Assembly (NCBI RefSeq): GCF_035998295.1
Contig: NZ_DASYHS010000026.1
Coordinates: forward strand, 1 to 33,241
DNA length: 33,241 bases
Source of the DNA: DASYHS01 sp035998295
GTDB taxonomy: Bacteria > Pseudomonadota > Alphaproteobacteria > Azospirillales > Azospirillaceae
Direction: 5' to 3'
Shown here piece after piece: positions 8,827 through 15,581 of the stretch. Position numbers and translations under genes: made by a program. Position 1 is the first letter of the stretch; each line of letters begins with the position of its first letter. The notes under the pieces are model-generated. The model was not told where the DNA came from. It made no database searches and saw nothing but the letters and a program-made list of their open reading frames with translations.

Positions 8827-10494
8827 TCAGGTTTCCTGGTACAGCCAGTTGCGGATGATGGAGACCGCCTCCTCGGGATGCTTGTCGACGATCTCGCCGA
8901 CCTTGCGCATCGAGGATGCCCGCACGCGCCCTTCGACGCGGTTGATGTCGATCATCTGCTCCAGCTCCTCGCCCATGGCCGCTTCCTCGAGCGCCAGGTC
9001 CTGGGCCAGCGCCCCCGGACCCATGAGCTGCGGCTGTGCCGTCGACTGGTCGGTCAGCAGGCGCTCGGCCTCGTCCTCCGGAGAAACCTCCTGCGCACGT
9101 TCGAAGGCGCGCGCCATCAGCGGCCGGATCACCAGCAGGATCACGAGCATGGCGACCACCGCGAGCACGACCATCTCCGCGATCCGGAAGACGTCCTCGC
9201 GCGCCATGCCCAGGATGGTCGTGTCGCCCGCGTCCGCGAACTCGGCCTCGGGGGTCGCGAAGCGCATGTTCACGACCTCGATCGTGTCGCCGCGCGCCGG
9301 ATCGGCGCCGACGGCCGAGCGCACCAGCGCCTCGATCTGGGCCAGCTCCTCCGGCGGGCGGGCCTGGTACTCGGTCTCGCCCTCGGCGGTCCGGTTGTAG
9401 ATGCCGTCGACCAGCACGGCGACCGAGAGCCGGCGGACCTGCCCCGTCTCGCGGACGTGCTCCCGGATCGTCTTGCTGATCTCGTAGTTGACCGTCTCCT
9501 CGGTCCGGTTGCTGCGGTTCTCGGCCTGCGCCCCGGACCCGAGCGCGTCGTCCTCGGCGGTCGGCAGGTTGTTGGCCACCGTCACGGCGTCCAGCGCGTC
9601 GCGCTCGTTCGACTGGTTGCTCTCCTCGACGGTCTGGGTCGAGCGGACGACCTGGCTGTCGGGGTCGAAGATCTCGGAATTCGTGACGACGCGGTCGAAG
9701 TCCAGCTCGGCCGAGACCTCGGCACGGACCTTCCCGTAGCCGAGCGTGCGCGACAGCAGGTCCTCGATGGTGCGGGTGGTCCGCTGCTCGAAGGCGAGGC
9801 GCTTCTCGTCCGCGGTCGCCATCAGCAGTTCGCGGCTGTCGGCGCCCATGCCGCGGGCGAGCAGGCTGCCGCGGTCGTCGACGATCGAGACTTGCGATGG
9901 TTCGAGTTCCGGCACCGCCGCGGCCAGGAGGTGCTGGATCGCCGCGATCTGCTCGCGCCCGATCTGCGCGCCGGGACGCAGCCTGAGGAAGACGCTGGCC
10001 GTGGCCGCCTGGCGGGTGCGGCTGAACATCTCGCGCTTGGGCAGGACGAGGTGGACGCGGGCCTGCTGGATGCCGGCCAGGGTGCCGACGGTGCGGGCCA
10101 GTTCGCCCTCGAGCGCGCGCAGATGGTTGATGTTCTGGATGAAGCTCGTGGTTCCGAAGCCTTCGGGCTTGTCGAAGATCTCGTAGCCGAGCGACCCCCC
10201 GCTCGGCAGGCCGGCCTCGGCCATCACCATCCTGAGCCGTCCGACCTGGTCGGACGGGACCGAGATGGTCGTGCCGTCGGCGCTCGCTTGGTACGGGACC
10301 TTCAACTCGTCCAGCTTGCGGACGATCGCCCCGCCGTCGGCGCTCTCGAGCTCGCGGTAGAGCAGGGAGAATTCCGGCGAGGACAGGCGCGTCGCCAGGT
10401 ACACGAAGAAGCCGATGAACGCGAGCCCCACGATTCCCATCGCGGCAAGCCGCACCGGTCCGAGATTCCGCAACGTCTGCAGGAGGTTGTTCAC
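8827..10494 (-). CDS. fliF: FliF, flagellar MS-ring protein
   Basis: The protein has 555 residues. It has an N-terminal membrane segment (about 18-36) and the ring-building YscJ/FliF domain with LVLPKREMFSRTRQAATASV. A second periplasmic domain follows, then a C-terminal membrane segment (AEMVVLAVVAMLVILLVI). The FliG-binding tail RASSMRKVGEIVDKHPEEAV is intact, so the gene is complete. Its 26 subunits form the MS ring, the first structure assembled. Translation starts at GTG 10494, giving MNNLLQTLRNLG. It leads the minus-strand operon, with a CtrA-like box and a dyad upstream. Confidence 0.97.
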   Translation of the reverse strand: MNNLLQTLRNLGPVRLAAMGIVGLAFIGFFVYLATRLSSPEFSLLYRELESADGGAIVRKLDELKVPYQASADGTTISVPSDQVGRLRMVMAEAGLPSGGSLGYEIFDKPEGFGTTSFIQNINHLRALEGELARTVGTLAGIQQARVHLVLPKREMFSRTRQAATASVFLRLRPGAQIGREQIAAIQHLLAAAVPELEPSQVSIVDDRGSLLARGMGADSRELLMATADEKRLAFEQRTTRTIEDLLSRTLGYGKVRAEVSAELDFDRVVTNSEIFDPDSQVVRSTQTVEESNQSNERDALDAVTVANNLPTAEDDALGSGAQAENRSNRTEETVNYEISKTIREHVRETGQVRRLSVAVLVDGIYNRTAEGETEYQARPPEELAQIEALVRSAVGADPARGDTIEVVNMRFATPEAEFADAGDTTILGMAREDVFRIAEMVVLAVVAMLVILLVIRPLMARAFERAQEVSPEDEAERLLTDQSTAQPQLMGPGALAQDLALEEAAMGEELEQMIDINRVEGRVRASSMRKVGEIVDKHPEEAVSIIRNWLYQET

Positions 10495-10599
10495 GCGTCT
10501 CGTCCCCGAACCGTATCGGACCCGGCCGTACCCGCCCCGACCCGCGCGACGGTTCCGCCTCGCGGATCGCGGCCGAGAGTTCGAGCCACCGACCGTTGT

Positions 10600-10614
10600 G
10601 AATCCTATGGATTC
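10600..10614. promoter_or_regulatory. GAATCC-TAT-GGATTC dyad upstream of fliF
   Basis: Perfect 6-bp inverted repeat with a 3-bp spacer, about 105 bp before the fliF start and just downstream (minus strand) of the CtrA-like box. Position suggests an operator near the transcription start. In Caulobacter FlbD represses fliF from a site in its promoter, but the dyad was not matched to a known FlbD site. Confidence 0.4.
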
Positions 10615-10618
10615 TTCG

Positions 10619-10633
10619 TGAATGAACGGTTAA
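10619..10633 (-). promoter_or_regulatory. CtrA-like box of the fliF promoter
   Basis: On the minus strand the sequence reads TTAA-N7-TTCA, seven of eight bases of the CtrA consensus TTAA-N7-TTAA. It lies about 125 bp before the fliF GTG. In Caulobacter class II flagellar operons CtrA activates from such sites near -35. An identical half-site pair lies before flbT. Confidence 0.6.
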
Positions 10634-10764
10634 CGAGGCGGCAGATTTTGCCTAGTTCCCGTACTGTACCGGCCGGCGCTACCGTATCGCGTGCGTCCGC
10701 TTGGCCGGGAACGCGCGGTACGGGCTCAGGAAGCAGGGCGTACGGGCGGGCGCGTGCGCCGGTA

Positions 10765-11091
10765 TCACTCCGCCGCCGTCGAGGACGAGGGAATGATGCC
10801 GGACTTCTCCGCGGAATTGCGGTAGTCCTGTAGCCGCGTTGCGCGGAGCCCGCGGACGCCATGGCTGTCGATCAGGCGCTGCCAGGACAGGAATTCCTCG
10901 ACCGACAGGGTATAGCGGCGGCATGCCTCCTCGAGGCTGATGAGGCCGCAACGAACCCCGGCGACGACTTCCGCCTTGCGCCGCATCACCCAGCGCTTGG
11001 TGTCGGGGGGCGGCAGGTCCGCCTCCGTCATCAGCATCGTCCCCTTTCCGCCGGCCGCGTCCGCAGCCGGTTCGTTACTCGTGGGCGTCAT
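10765..11091 (-). CDS. sciP: SciP/DUF1153 family CtrA-pathway regulator
   Basis: The protein has 108 residues from ATG 11091, or 90 from ATG 11037, which has AAAGGGG just upstream. The conserved core runs LPPPDTKRWVMRRKAEVV, then GLISLEEACRRYTLSVEEFLSW and GLRATRLQDYR. This is the DUF1153 helix-turn-helix fold of Caulobacter SciP. There SciP binds CtrA at CtrA-dependent promoters and blocks transcription, restricting flagellar class II genes to part of the cell cycle. Here the gene is next to fliF, with its own CtrA-like box and palindrome upstream. Family assignment is firm; the exact start is not. Confidence 0.9.
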   Translation of the reverse strand: MTPTSNEPAADAAGGKGTMLMTEADLPPPDTKRWVMRRKAEVVAGVRCGLISLEEACRRYTLSVEEFLSWQRLIDSHGVRGLRATRLQDYRNSAEKSGIIPSSSTAAE

Positions 11092-11150
11092 CAGACCCGT
11101 TACCTCGCGCCGTTTTCTCCCTCATCGGCTTGGAGCGTGACGATACCCGC

Positions 11151-11169
11151 AGCAGTTTAATAAACTGCT
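11151..11169. promoter_or_regulatory. 19-bp palindrome overlapping a CtrA-like box upstream of sciP
   Basis: AGCAGTTTA and TAAACTGCT flank a single central A, giving 9-bp perfect arms. On the minus strand the overlapping sequence 11157-11171 reads TTAG-N7-TTAA, seven of eight bases of the CtrA consensus. The distance to the sciP ATG at 11091 is 60-80 bp, suitable for a promoter element or dimer-binding operator. Confidence 0.55.
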
Positions 11170-11331
11170 AATTTGCACGTCATCGCCTATCGAAAGAGGT
11201 AGGGGCGTGGAGCCGAGTATCTGCCTGGAGAGTTGTGTCTGCAAGACCGGCCCCATTCTTCCTGGTTGAATATCAATGCGCCGCACCCGTAGCCGCGCTG
11301 CCCGGTGGGCGCGCGGTCGCGGAGCGGGCCT

Positions 11332-11345
11332 CCCGATCTTTCGGG
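11332..11345. repeat. Inverted repeat CCCGA-N4-TCGGG, copy 1
   Basis: Five-bp arms around TCTT. With the preceding T, it matches the copy at 11502-11515 at all but two positions. Either a repeated operator half or a chance GC dyad. Confidence 0.35.
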
Positions 11346-11501
11346 TTAGGCCGCACGGAAGAGGTGGAGATACACCATGATGGGAATGTGTTCCAGCCCC
11401 ATCTGAGCCCGGCTTCGGTGCTCGGCCGCGTTGTCCGTCGGGCGTGTCCCGCACGCCGCACTGTCCGGACCGGCCGGAAAACAAAGGTTAAGGTTCGGTT
11501 T

Positions 11502-11515
11502 CCCGATCGGTCGGG
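11502..11515. repeat. Inverted repeat CCCGA-N4-TCGGG, copy 2
   Basis: Five-bp arms around TCGG, ending 16 bp before the candidate -35 element of the FlaG-like gene. That is an operator-like position. On the plus strand an A-run rather than a T-run follows, so it is not a terminator. Confidence 0.35.
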
Positions 11516-11530
11516 ACCGGGGAAAAAAAC

Positions 11531-11559
11531 TTGACGGTGGTTAAAATTCGTTACACTAT
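11531..11559 (+). promoter_or_regulatory. Candidate sigma-70-type promoter of the FlaG-like gene
   Basis: TTGACG at 11531-11536 matches five of six bases of a -35 element. CACTAT at 11554-11559 stands 17 bp downstream as a weak -10 (TACACT two bases earlier is the alternative). The surroundings are AT-rich, and the gene starts 31 bp further on. AGGAG at 11564 is too far from ATG 11590 to be a normal ribosome site. Confidence 0.4.
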
Positions 11560-11589
11560 CTTTAGGAGCATATCCTGACGGATCGCCCG

Positions 11590-12093
11590 ATGATCGAAGC
11601 CCTCGGAGCAAAGCAGCAGGAAGCCTCGGCTCTGCGTGCCGTGGCTCCGCAAGGTGTCGTGCAGCCGGGGGATCCTGCCGATCTCCCGGGGCCGGCGACG
11701 GGCGCCGCGGTCGCGGGGGCGGGCGCCGGCCCGTACTACAGCCCGGTCGTCCGGCTCGACGCCGAGACCCAGCGGACGGTGATCACGTTCCGCGACGTCG
11801 CGACCGGCAAGGTCCAGACCCAGTACCCGTCCGAACGCCAGCTCGAGGCGTACCGCTCCTCGTTGCGCCAGCAGAAGGTGCGGGAGGCGGAGGCTGCGCA
11901 GCGCGATTCCGGTGGTGAGCCGAAAGGTCCCGCGGCGGCGGTCCCGCGCACGGGCGACGACCGGCGGGATGCCGCGACCGTCGTCGCTTTCGGCATGCCG
12001 TCCGCCGACGGGCCGGTGGGCGGGGTCGACCCCGCGGCCGGTCCGGACAAGCCGCGCGGAGACCAGGCGCGCCTCGCTGCCGTGACCGCCTGA
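11590..12093 (+). CDS. Small FlaG-like hypothetical protein
   Basis: The protein has 167 residues. Only the middle (about 50-92) looks folded: SPVVRLDAETQRTVITFRD, then TGKVQTQYPSERQLEAYR. That is the layout of the FlaG core, in which a D-x-x-TGEVIRQIP stretch follows a beta strand. FlaG proteins influence flagellar filament length. Both ends are Ala/Gly/Pro-rich and probably disordered. It is transcribed away from sciP. The ribosome site is poor, so a later start is possible. The similarity is a pattern judgement; a FlaG-like role is plausible but unproven. Confidence 0.6.
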   Translation: MIEALGAKQQEASALRAVAPQGVVQPGDPADLPGPATGAAVAGAGAGPYYSPVVRLDAETQRTVITFRDVATGKVQTQYPSERQLEAYRSSLRQQKVREAEAAQRDSGGEPKGPAAAVPRTGDDRRDAATVVAFGMPSADGPVGGVDPAAGPDKPRGDQARLAAVTA

Positions 12094-12116
12094 TCGCTTA
12101 ACCGATCGAGTGGGTT

Positions 12117-12181
12117 CCGTTTCCGCCTCGGCCGGCGGATGCCGGCCCGTTTCCGCCTTCCGGCGGATGCCGGCCCGTTTC
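12117..12181. repeat. Imperfect ~30-bp tandem duplication with GCCGGC dyads
   Basis: A unit running CCGTTTCCGCC through CGGCGGATGCCGGCC is repeated. The exact 22-bp core lies at 12132-12153 and again at 12160-12181. It sits between the convergent FlaG-like and ureohydrolase genes. Each copy contains CCGGC...GCCGG arms that could form a hairpin and act as a bidirectional terminator, although no T-run follows. Confidence 0.8.
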
Positions 12182-12198
12182 GGCCGGGCCGGCGATGC

Positions 12199-13137
12199 TC
12201 AGCGGTTCCGGCCCGACCGGCGGGCCACCACTCCAGCCATGAAGTTCAGGACGACATGGGCGGCCACGTGCGCCGTGAAGTCCTGGGTGTCCAGTGGCGG
12301 GCTGACCTCGTTGACGTCGATGCCGACGGTCGGCGCCGAGAGGGCGATCTCGAATACGCCGTCCATGACCTCGTGGGGAAGGAGGCCGGCCGGATTGGGA
12401 ACGCTCGTGCCCGGCGCATGGGATTGGTAGATGGCGTCGATATCGACGGATATGTAGACGCCCCCGGTGTTCCGTGTCGCGTGCGCGATCGACCTCGCGA
12501 TCGTTTCCCGCCATCCCGCCCGCCGGATCTCGTACGGCGTGAGCACGAGCACCCCCTTCTGCTCGGCGTCGGCCGCGTAGGCCTCCGAGTAGATGGGGGC
12601 GCTGATGCCGAGCTGCACCGCACTTCCATAGTCGATCACATCCTCGAGCGTCTTCATCCAGTGTCCGGAATGTTCCTTTCCCGGCACCGGCGGGCGGGCA
12701 TCGAAATGCGCATCGAAGACGATGACGCCCAGCCGTCGATGGCCGAGCCGGTCCTGAAGGCCGCGGACGATCGGGTCGGCGATCGAGTGGTCCCCGCCCA
12801 GGCACACGACGGTGTCGCCCGGATCGATCTCGGCCACCGCCCGCCGGATGTTCGCGTAAGTGGTGGAGAGGTCGTGCACGACGTCGACGTCCCCGTGGTC
12901 CACCAGCCCCGCTGCCGCGAGGGAGATGCGCTTGTCGGTGCAGTAGAGGCTGTAGGTGTTGAGCGCGGCTCGGATCGCTGCCGGCCCGTGCCGCGTACCG
13001 GCGCGGTGGCTCACTGCGTAGTCCATCGGGATGCCGAGGAAGGAGAACCTCGGCCCTTCGGGCCGAGGGCTCCCCGGTCGGGCCCAGCTTTCGGCGATCC
13101 AGCGGACGCTTTCGTCCTGGACGACCTGCGTGCTCAT
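12199..13137 (-). CDS. Ureohydrolase (arginase/agmatinase family)
   Basis: The protein has 312 residues, full length for the family. Manganese ligands are all visible: H117 in GGDH (114-117), D142, H144 and D146 in FDAHFDA, and D232 and D234 in SVDIDAIY. The family motif SxDxDxxDP is altered to SVDIDAIYQ (Y237, Q238), while the following APGT is kept. E277 in IDVNEV matches the usual substrate-side Glu. Such enzymes release urea from arginine, agmatine, guanidinobutyrate or related guanidines; the substrate here is unclear. The start lies 1 nt after the radical SAM stop, implying coupled translation. Base composition is lower in GC than in the flagellar genes, suggesting acquisition with its two neighbours. 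Confidence 0.88.
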   Translation of the reverse strand: MSTQVVQDESVRWIAESWARPGSPRPEGPRFSFLGIPMDYAVSHRAGTRHGPAAIRAALNTYSLYCTDKRISLAAAGLVDHGDVDVVHDLSTTYANIRRAVAEIDPGDTVVCLGGDHSIADPIVRGLQDRLGHRRLGVIVFDAHFDARPPVPGKEHSGHWMKTLEDVIDYGSAVQLGISAPIYSEAYAADAEQKGVLVLTPYEIRRAGWRETIARSIAHATRNTGGVYISVDIDAIYQSHAPGTSVPNPAGLLPHEVMDGVFEIALSAPTVGIDVNEVSPPLDTQDFTAHVAAHVVLNFMAGVVARRSGRNR

Positions 13138-13138
13138 G

Positions 13139-14293
13139 TCAGGCGACCCCGGCCGGCGTGGAGCGGACGGTCTCGATGGCGCGCTTCGTCACCGGGTCCT
13201 CGCCGTGTCGCTGCTCCCATTTCTCGTAGTCCTCGATCTTGCGGTCCATGCCCGAGGAGTCGATCCCCTGCCAGACCCGCTCGCGCAACAGGCAGAACCC
13301 GTTCTGGAGCGGCTTGCGCACCCGCGCGGCCCATTTGGAGGTCCAGATGTCGGCCAGGCTGTCCCGCCGCAGATGCCCCAGCAGCCGTCCCAGGCCGTTG
13401 CAGTCGTAGACCTCGCCGAACAGGTTCACGAACAGGCCGACATTGACCTGGCGGCGCCGGTAGCCCCCGGCCATGGGGCGGCTCGGAACGTATTCCAGGC
13501 CGTACTCATCCTCGTCGATCCGCTGCAGCCGTCCGAGCAGCTCGTTAGACCTCTCCTTCTCCAGGATGACCTTCTTGTGGTCCGCCATTCCTTCGGGGAT
13601 CAGCGTCATGATATAGTTGTGGACGTTGTTGTCCCTGCACCACCGGAACACTCTCTCGATTTCCTCGAGGTCGTGGTACTTGGGTGTCACCACCATGTCG
13701 ATCGCCAGGCGGGTGGGAATCGATTTGTTGAAGCCCCGCTCCACGAGCATGTGCAGCGCTGCGGTCGCCTTGCTGCCATATCCCTTGACCCCGACCATGC
13801 GGTCCTGGGTCGTCTGGTCGGACGAGTTGAACTTGATGAAGATGGTCGCGCCGAGCCGGTAGAGCCGGTCGATCGCTTCCCGGTCCAGGTGGTAGCCGCT
13901 GGTGAAGAGGACGGGGATCATCTCCAGGTCGTGGATGTATTCCATGACCTCCCAGAAGCCGGGATCGATCATGGGCTCGCCGGCACCGGGGAACTCCACG
14001 GTTGTCGCGCCGAGCGCCTTGGCCTGTGCGATGACCGACTTGCGATCCTCCGTGGTCAGCTCGGTCCGGTTCGGGACTTCGTTGAACCGGTCCGGGGTCC
14101 GGTCGCAGTAGAAGCATTTCAGCTTGCATTCGCCGGTGAAGTCGAGGTCGAGATGCAGCATTCGGTTCTCGGCGAGCGCACGGCTCACCGTCTCCTCGCA
14201 GTAGTCCGTTCCCACAGCCCACAAGTTTTCGATGCGCTCCTGCGCGGCGATGATGTGCGGCAGGCCTCGGCCGGAATTGGATGCTATGCTCAT
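13139..14293 (-). CDS. Radical SAM enzyme of unknown substrate
   Basis: The protein has 384 residues. The [4Fe-4S]-binding CxxxCxxC motif is C56, C60, C63 (CKLKCFYC). GAGEP (103-107) stands for the SAM-binding GGE motif, within a MoaA/PqqE-like partial TIM barrel to about residue 260. The C-terminal extension has the SPASM-like phrase NLFGEVYDCNGLGRLLGHL, but it carries only two cysteines (C298, C334), so a complete SPASM domain with two extra clusters is not possible. GGGAG precedes ATG 14293. Between ureohydrolase and exporter genes, it may modify a guanidine-bearing small molecule or peptide, but that is inference. Confidence 0.85.
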   Translation of the reverse strand: MSIASNSGRGLPHIIAAQERIENLWAVGTDYCEETVSRALAENRMLHLDLDFTGECKLKCFYCDRTPDRFNEVPNRTELTTEDRKSVIAQAKALGATTVEFPGAGEPMIDPGFWEVMEYIHDLEMIPVLFTSGYHLDREAIDRLYRLGATIFIKFNSSDQTTQDRMVGVKGYGSKATAALHMLVERGFNKSIPTRLAIDMVVTPKYHDLEEIERVFRWCRDNNVHNYIMTLIPEGMADHKKVILEKERSNELLGRLQRIDEDEYGLEYVPSRPMAGGYRRRQVNVGLFVNLFGEVYDCNGLGRLLGHLRRDSLADIWTSKWAARVRKPLQNGFCLLRERVWQGIDSSGMDRKIEDYEKWEQRHGEDPVTKRAIETVRSTPAGVA

Positions 14294-14369
14294 CTCAATC
14301 TCCCGTACAAGTTGTGGTTTCGGTTGAGCGCCATGCGGCTGGACGGCCAGGGGCGCGAACGAACTCCTT

Positions 14370-15290
14370 TCAGGTTGCCGTGGAGCGCTCCGGAACCGAA
14401 CTGGGTTCGGCCGGAGCCGGCTCTTTCTCGTCGCGTTTCTTGAGGTAGAGGATCGCCGCCAGGATGAGGCCGATACCGGCGATCTGGGCCGCCTGGAGAG
14501 CCTCGCCGACGAGGATGAAGGCTGCGATCGCCGCGGCGATCGGGTCGAGCATGCCGATCACCGTCGCTTGGAACGCGGGGACCGTCTTCAGCCCGAAGAT
14601 GTAGAGCCAGTAGGGCAGCACGGTTGCGAAGACCCCGATGAAGATCAGGTAGCCTATCGTTTCCGGATTGAAGCTGGCCGTGCCGACGGTCATGGCCGGA
14701 GTGAAAAAGCCCCAGAAGACGGCTGAAACGCCGAAAGAATAGAACGTCATCGTCCAGGAACTGAGCTTCCGCTCATGGCCGCGGTTGCCCCAGATGTTGT
14801 AAAGGGCGAAGGAGGCTCCGCACAGGAGGCCCGCCATCACGCCCCAGAAGTTCTCGTGGAAGAATTCGGCGTCGTATCCGCCCGCCAGCAGGAAGCATCC
14901 CGATATGGACAGGGCCAGCACGATCGAGGTCGCCTTGTCCAGGCGGGACGTTCCCGCCGCGATGCCGAAGACCAGGACGAAGACCGGTGCCGTGTACTCC
15001 AGCATGATCGCGACGGCGACGCTCGTCAGGCTGATCGAAAGATAGAACGTATAGTTCACGGCCGACAGAAGCAGCCCGAGACCGAGGAGATAGGGTATGT
15101 CCTTGCGCGTGACCCTGAGGCTGAAGATACCCAAGCCGCCGAGAGCGGCGAGGACGCCGAAGGCGACGAACGCCCTGAGAATCGTGAGGTCGAGCGGGGT
15201 GATGTCGGCGTGGAACAGCATCTTGGCGACGGCCCCGGCCACGCCGAACAGTATCGACGCGACTATGATGCTGAGATAGCCGCTCATCAT
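14370..15290 (-). CDS. EamA/DMT-family membrane transporter
   Basis: From ATG 15290 the protein has 306 residues. It has about ten hydrophobic helices in two EamA repeats, for example LSIIVASILFGVAGAVAKML near the start and a second-repeat segment near ATVIGMLDPIAAAIAAFILVGEAL. A Lys/Glu-rich cytoplasmic tail closes it. Family members export amino acids, nucleobases or other metabolites. The frame is open to 15353, but a run of Arg-rich codons there does not resemble a transporter, and GGAG lies about 10 bases before ATG 15290. It is the first gene of the three-gene cassette, so it may export the product or take up the substrate of the two enzymes. Confidence 0.88.
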   Translation of the reverse strand: MMSGYLSIIVASILFGVAGAVAKMLFHADITPLDLTILRAFVAFGVLAALGGLGIFSLRVTRKDIPYLLGLGLLLSAVNYTFYLSISLTSVAVAIMLEYTAPVFVLVFGIAAGTSRLDKATSIVLALSISGCFLLAGGYDAEFFHENFWGVMAGLLCGASFALYNIWGNRGHERKLSSWTMTFYSFGVSAVFWGFFTPAMTVGTASFNPETIGYLIFIGVFATVLPYWLYIFGLKTVPAFQATVIGMLDPIAAAIAAFILVGEALQAAQIAGIGLILAAILYLKKRDEKEPAPAEPSSVPERSTAT

Positions 15291-15496
15291 TGATCGGGAC
15301 TCCGTAACCGCCGCCGAATTGTTCCGCCACGCCGCACGGGTCCGTCTTGGCACAATGGTCTGGCCAATTGATCGGAGAGCGGGAACGTAGTCTCGGCAAC
15401 TGTCGAAACGCTGCGATCCGTCGGAATTCGGCGTCGAGGTATCGCGCTTCCAAGCAAACGGTTACATGCTTGCTTTCGGGAGTCAACAGAATAACA

Positions 15497-15526
15497 GTGT
15501 TTCCGTAAGGAAGCTTACGGAAACAC
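15497..15526 (-). terminator. Strong hairpin ending the sugar-gene operon
   Basis: Perfect 13-bp arms GTGTTTCCGTAAG and CTTACGGAAACAC enclose a 4-nt loop. It begins 55 nt downstream of the nucleotide-sugar dehydrogenase stop on the minus strand and is followed there by TGTTATTCTGTT, a weak U-rich stretch. Intrinsic termination before the EamA cassette is the likely role. The AT-rich setting also allows an operator function. Confidence 0.65.
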
Positions 15527-15581
15527 GACCGAAAGTTTTATACGAATACCGTTGTTCATTTGGCTATCCGGTTCGGCCGGA

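Larger units (their letters stand above)
11092..11589. other. 498-bp divergent regulatory spacer
   Basis: This gene-poor stretch separates sciP from the FlaG-like gene. It is markedly more AT-rich than its flanks and holds a 19-bp palindrome, two similar CCCGA-N4-TCGGG inverted repeats, several TTAA elements and a sigma-70-like promoter. Longer open frames across it look like chance frames without ribosome sites. A nine-codon frame near 11377 (MMGMCSSPI) follows a purine-rich AGAGGTGGAG and could be a leader peptide, but nothing else supports it. Confidence 0.6.

Noticed and set aside
11235..11611. Open frames of about 100 codons on both strands of the regulatory spacer
   Set aside because: They lack ribosome sites and domain likeness and cross AT-rich promoter-like sequence; better read as non-coding.
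14290..14334. A 14-codon frame (MALNRNHNLYGRLR) overlapping the radical SAM start, a possible precursor peptide
   Set aside because: It uses codons rare in this DNA (CGA, AGA, TTG), has no ribosome site, and its end is simply the radical SAM ribosome-binding region. It is too short for a normal leader-core precursor.
15346..15363. TTGGCACAATGGTCTGG as a second sigma-54 promoter
   Set aside because: The -24 half fits, but the -12 GC is not at the required 10-bp spacing and no plus-strand gene follows.
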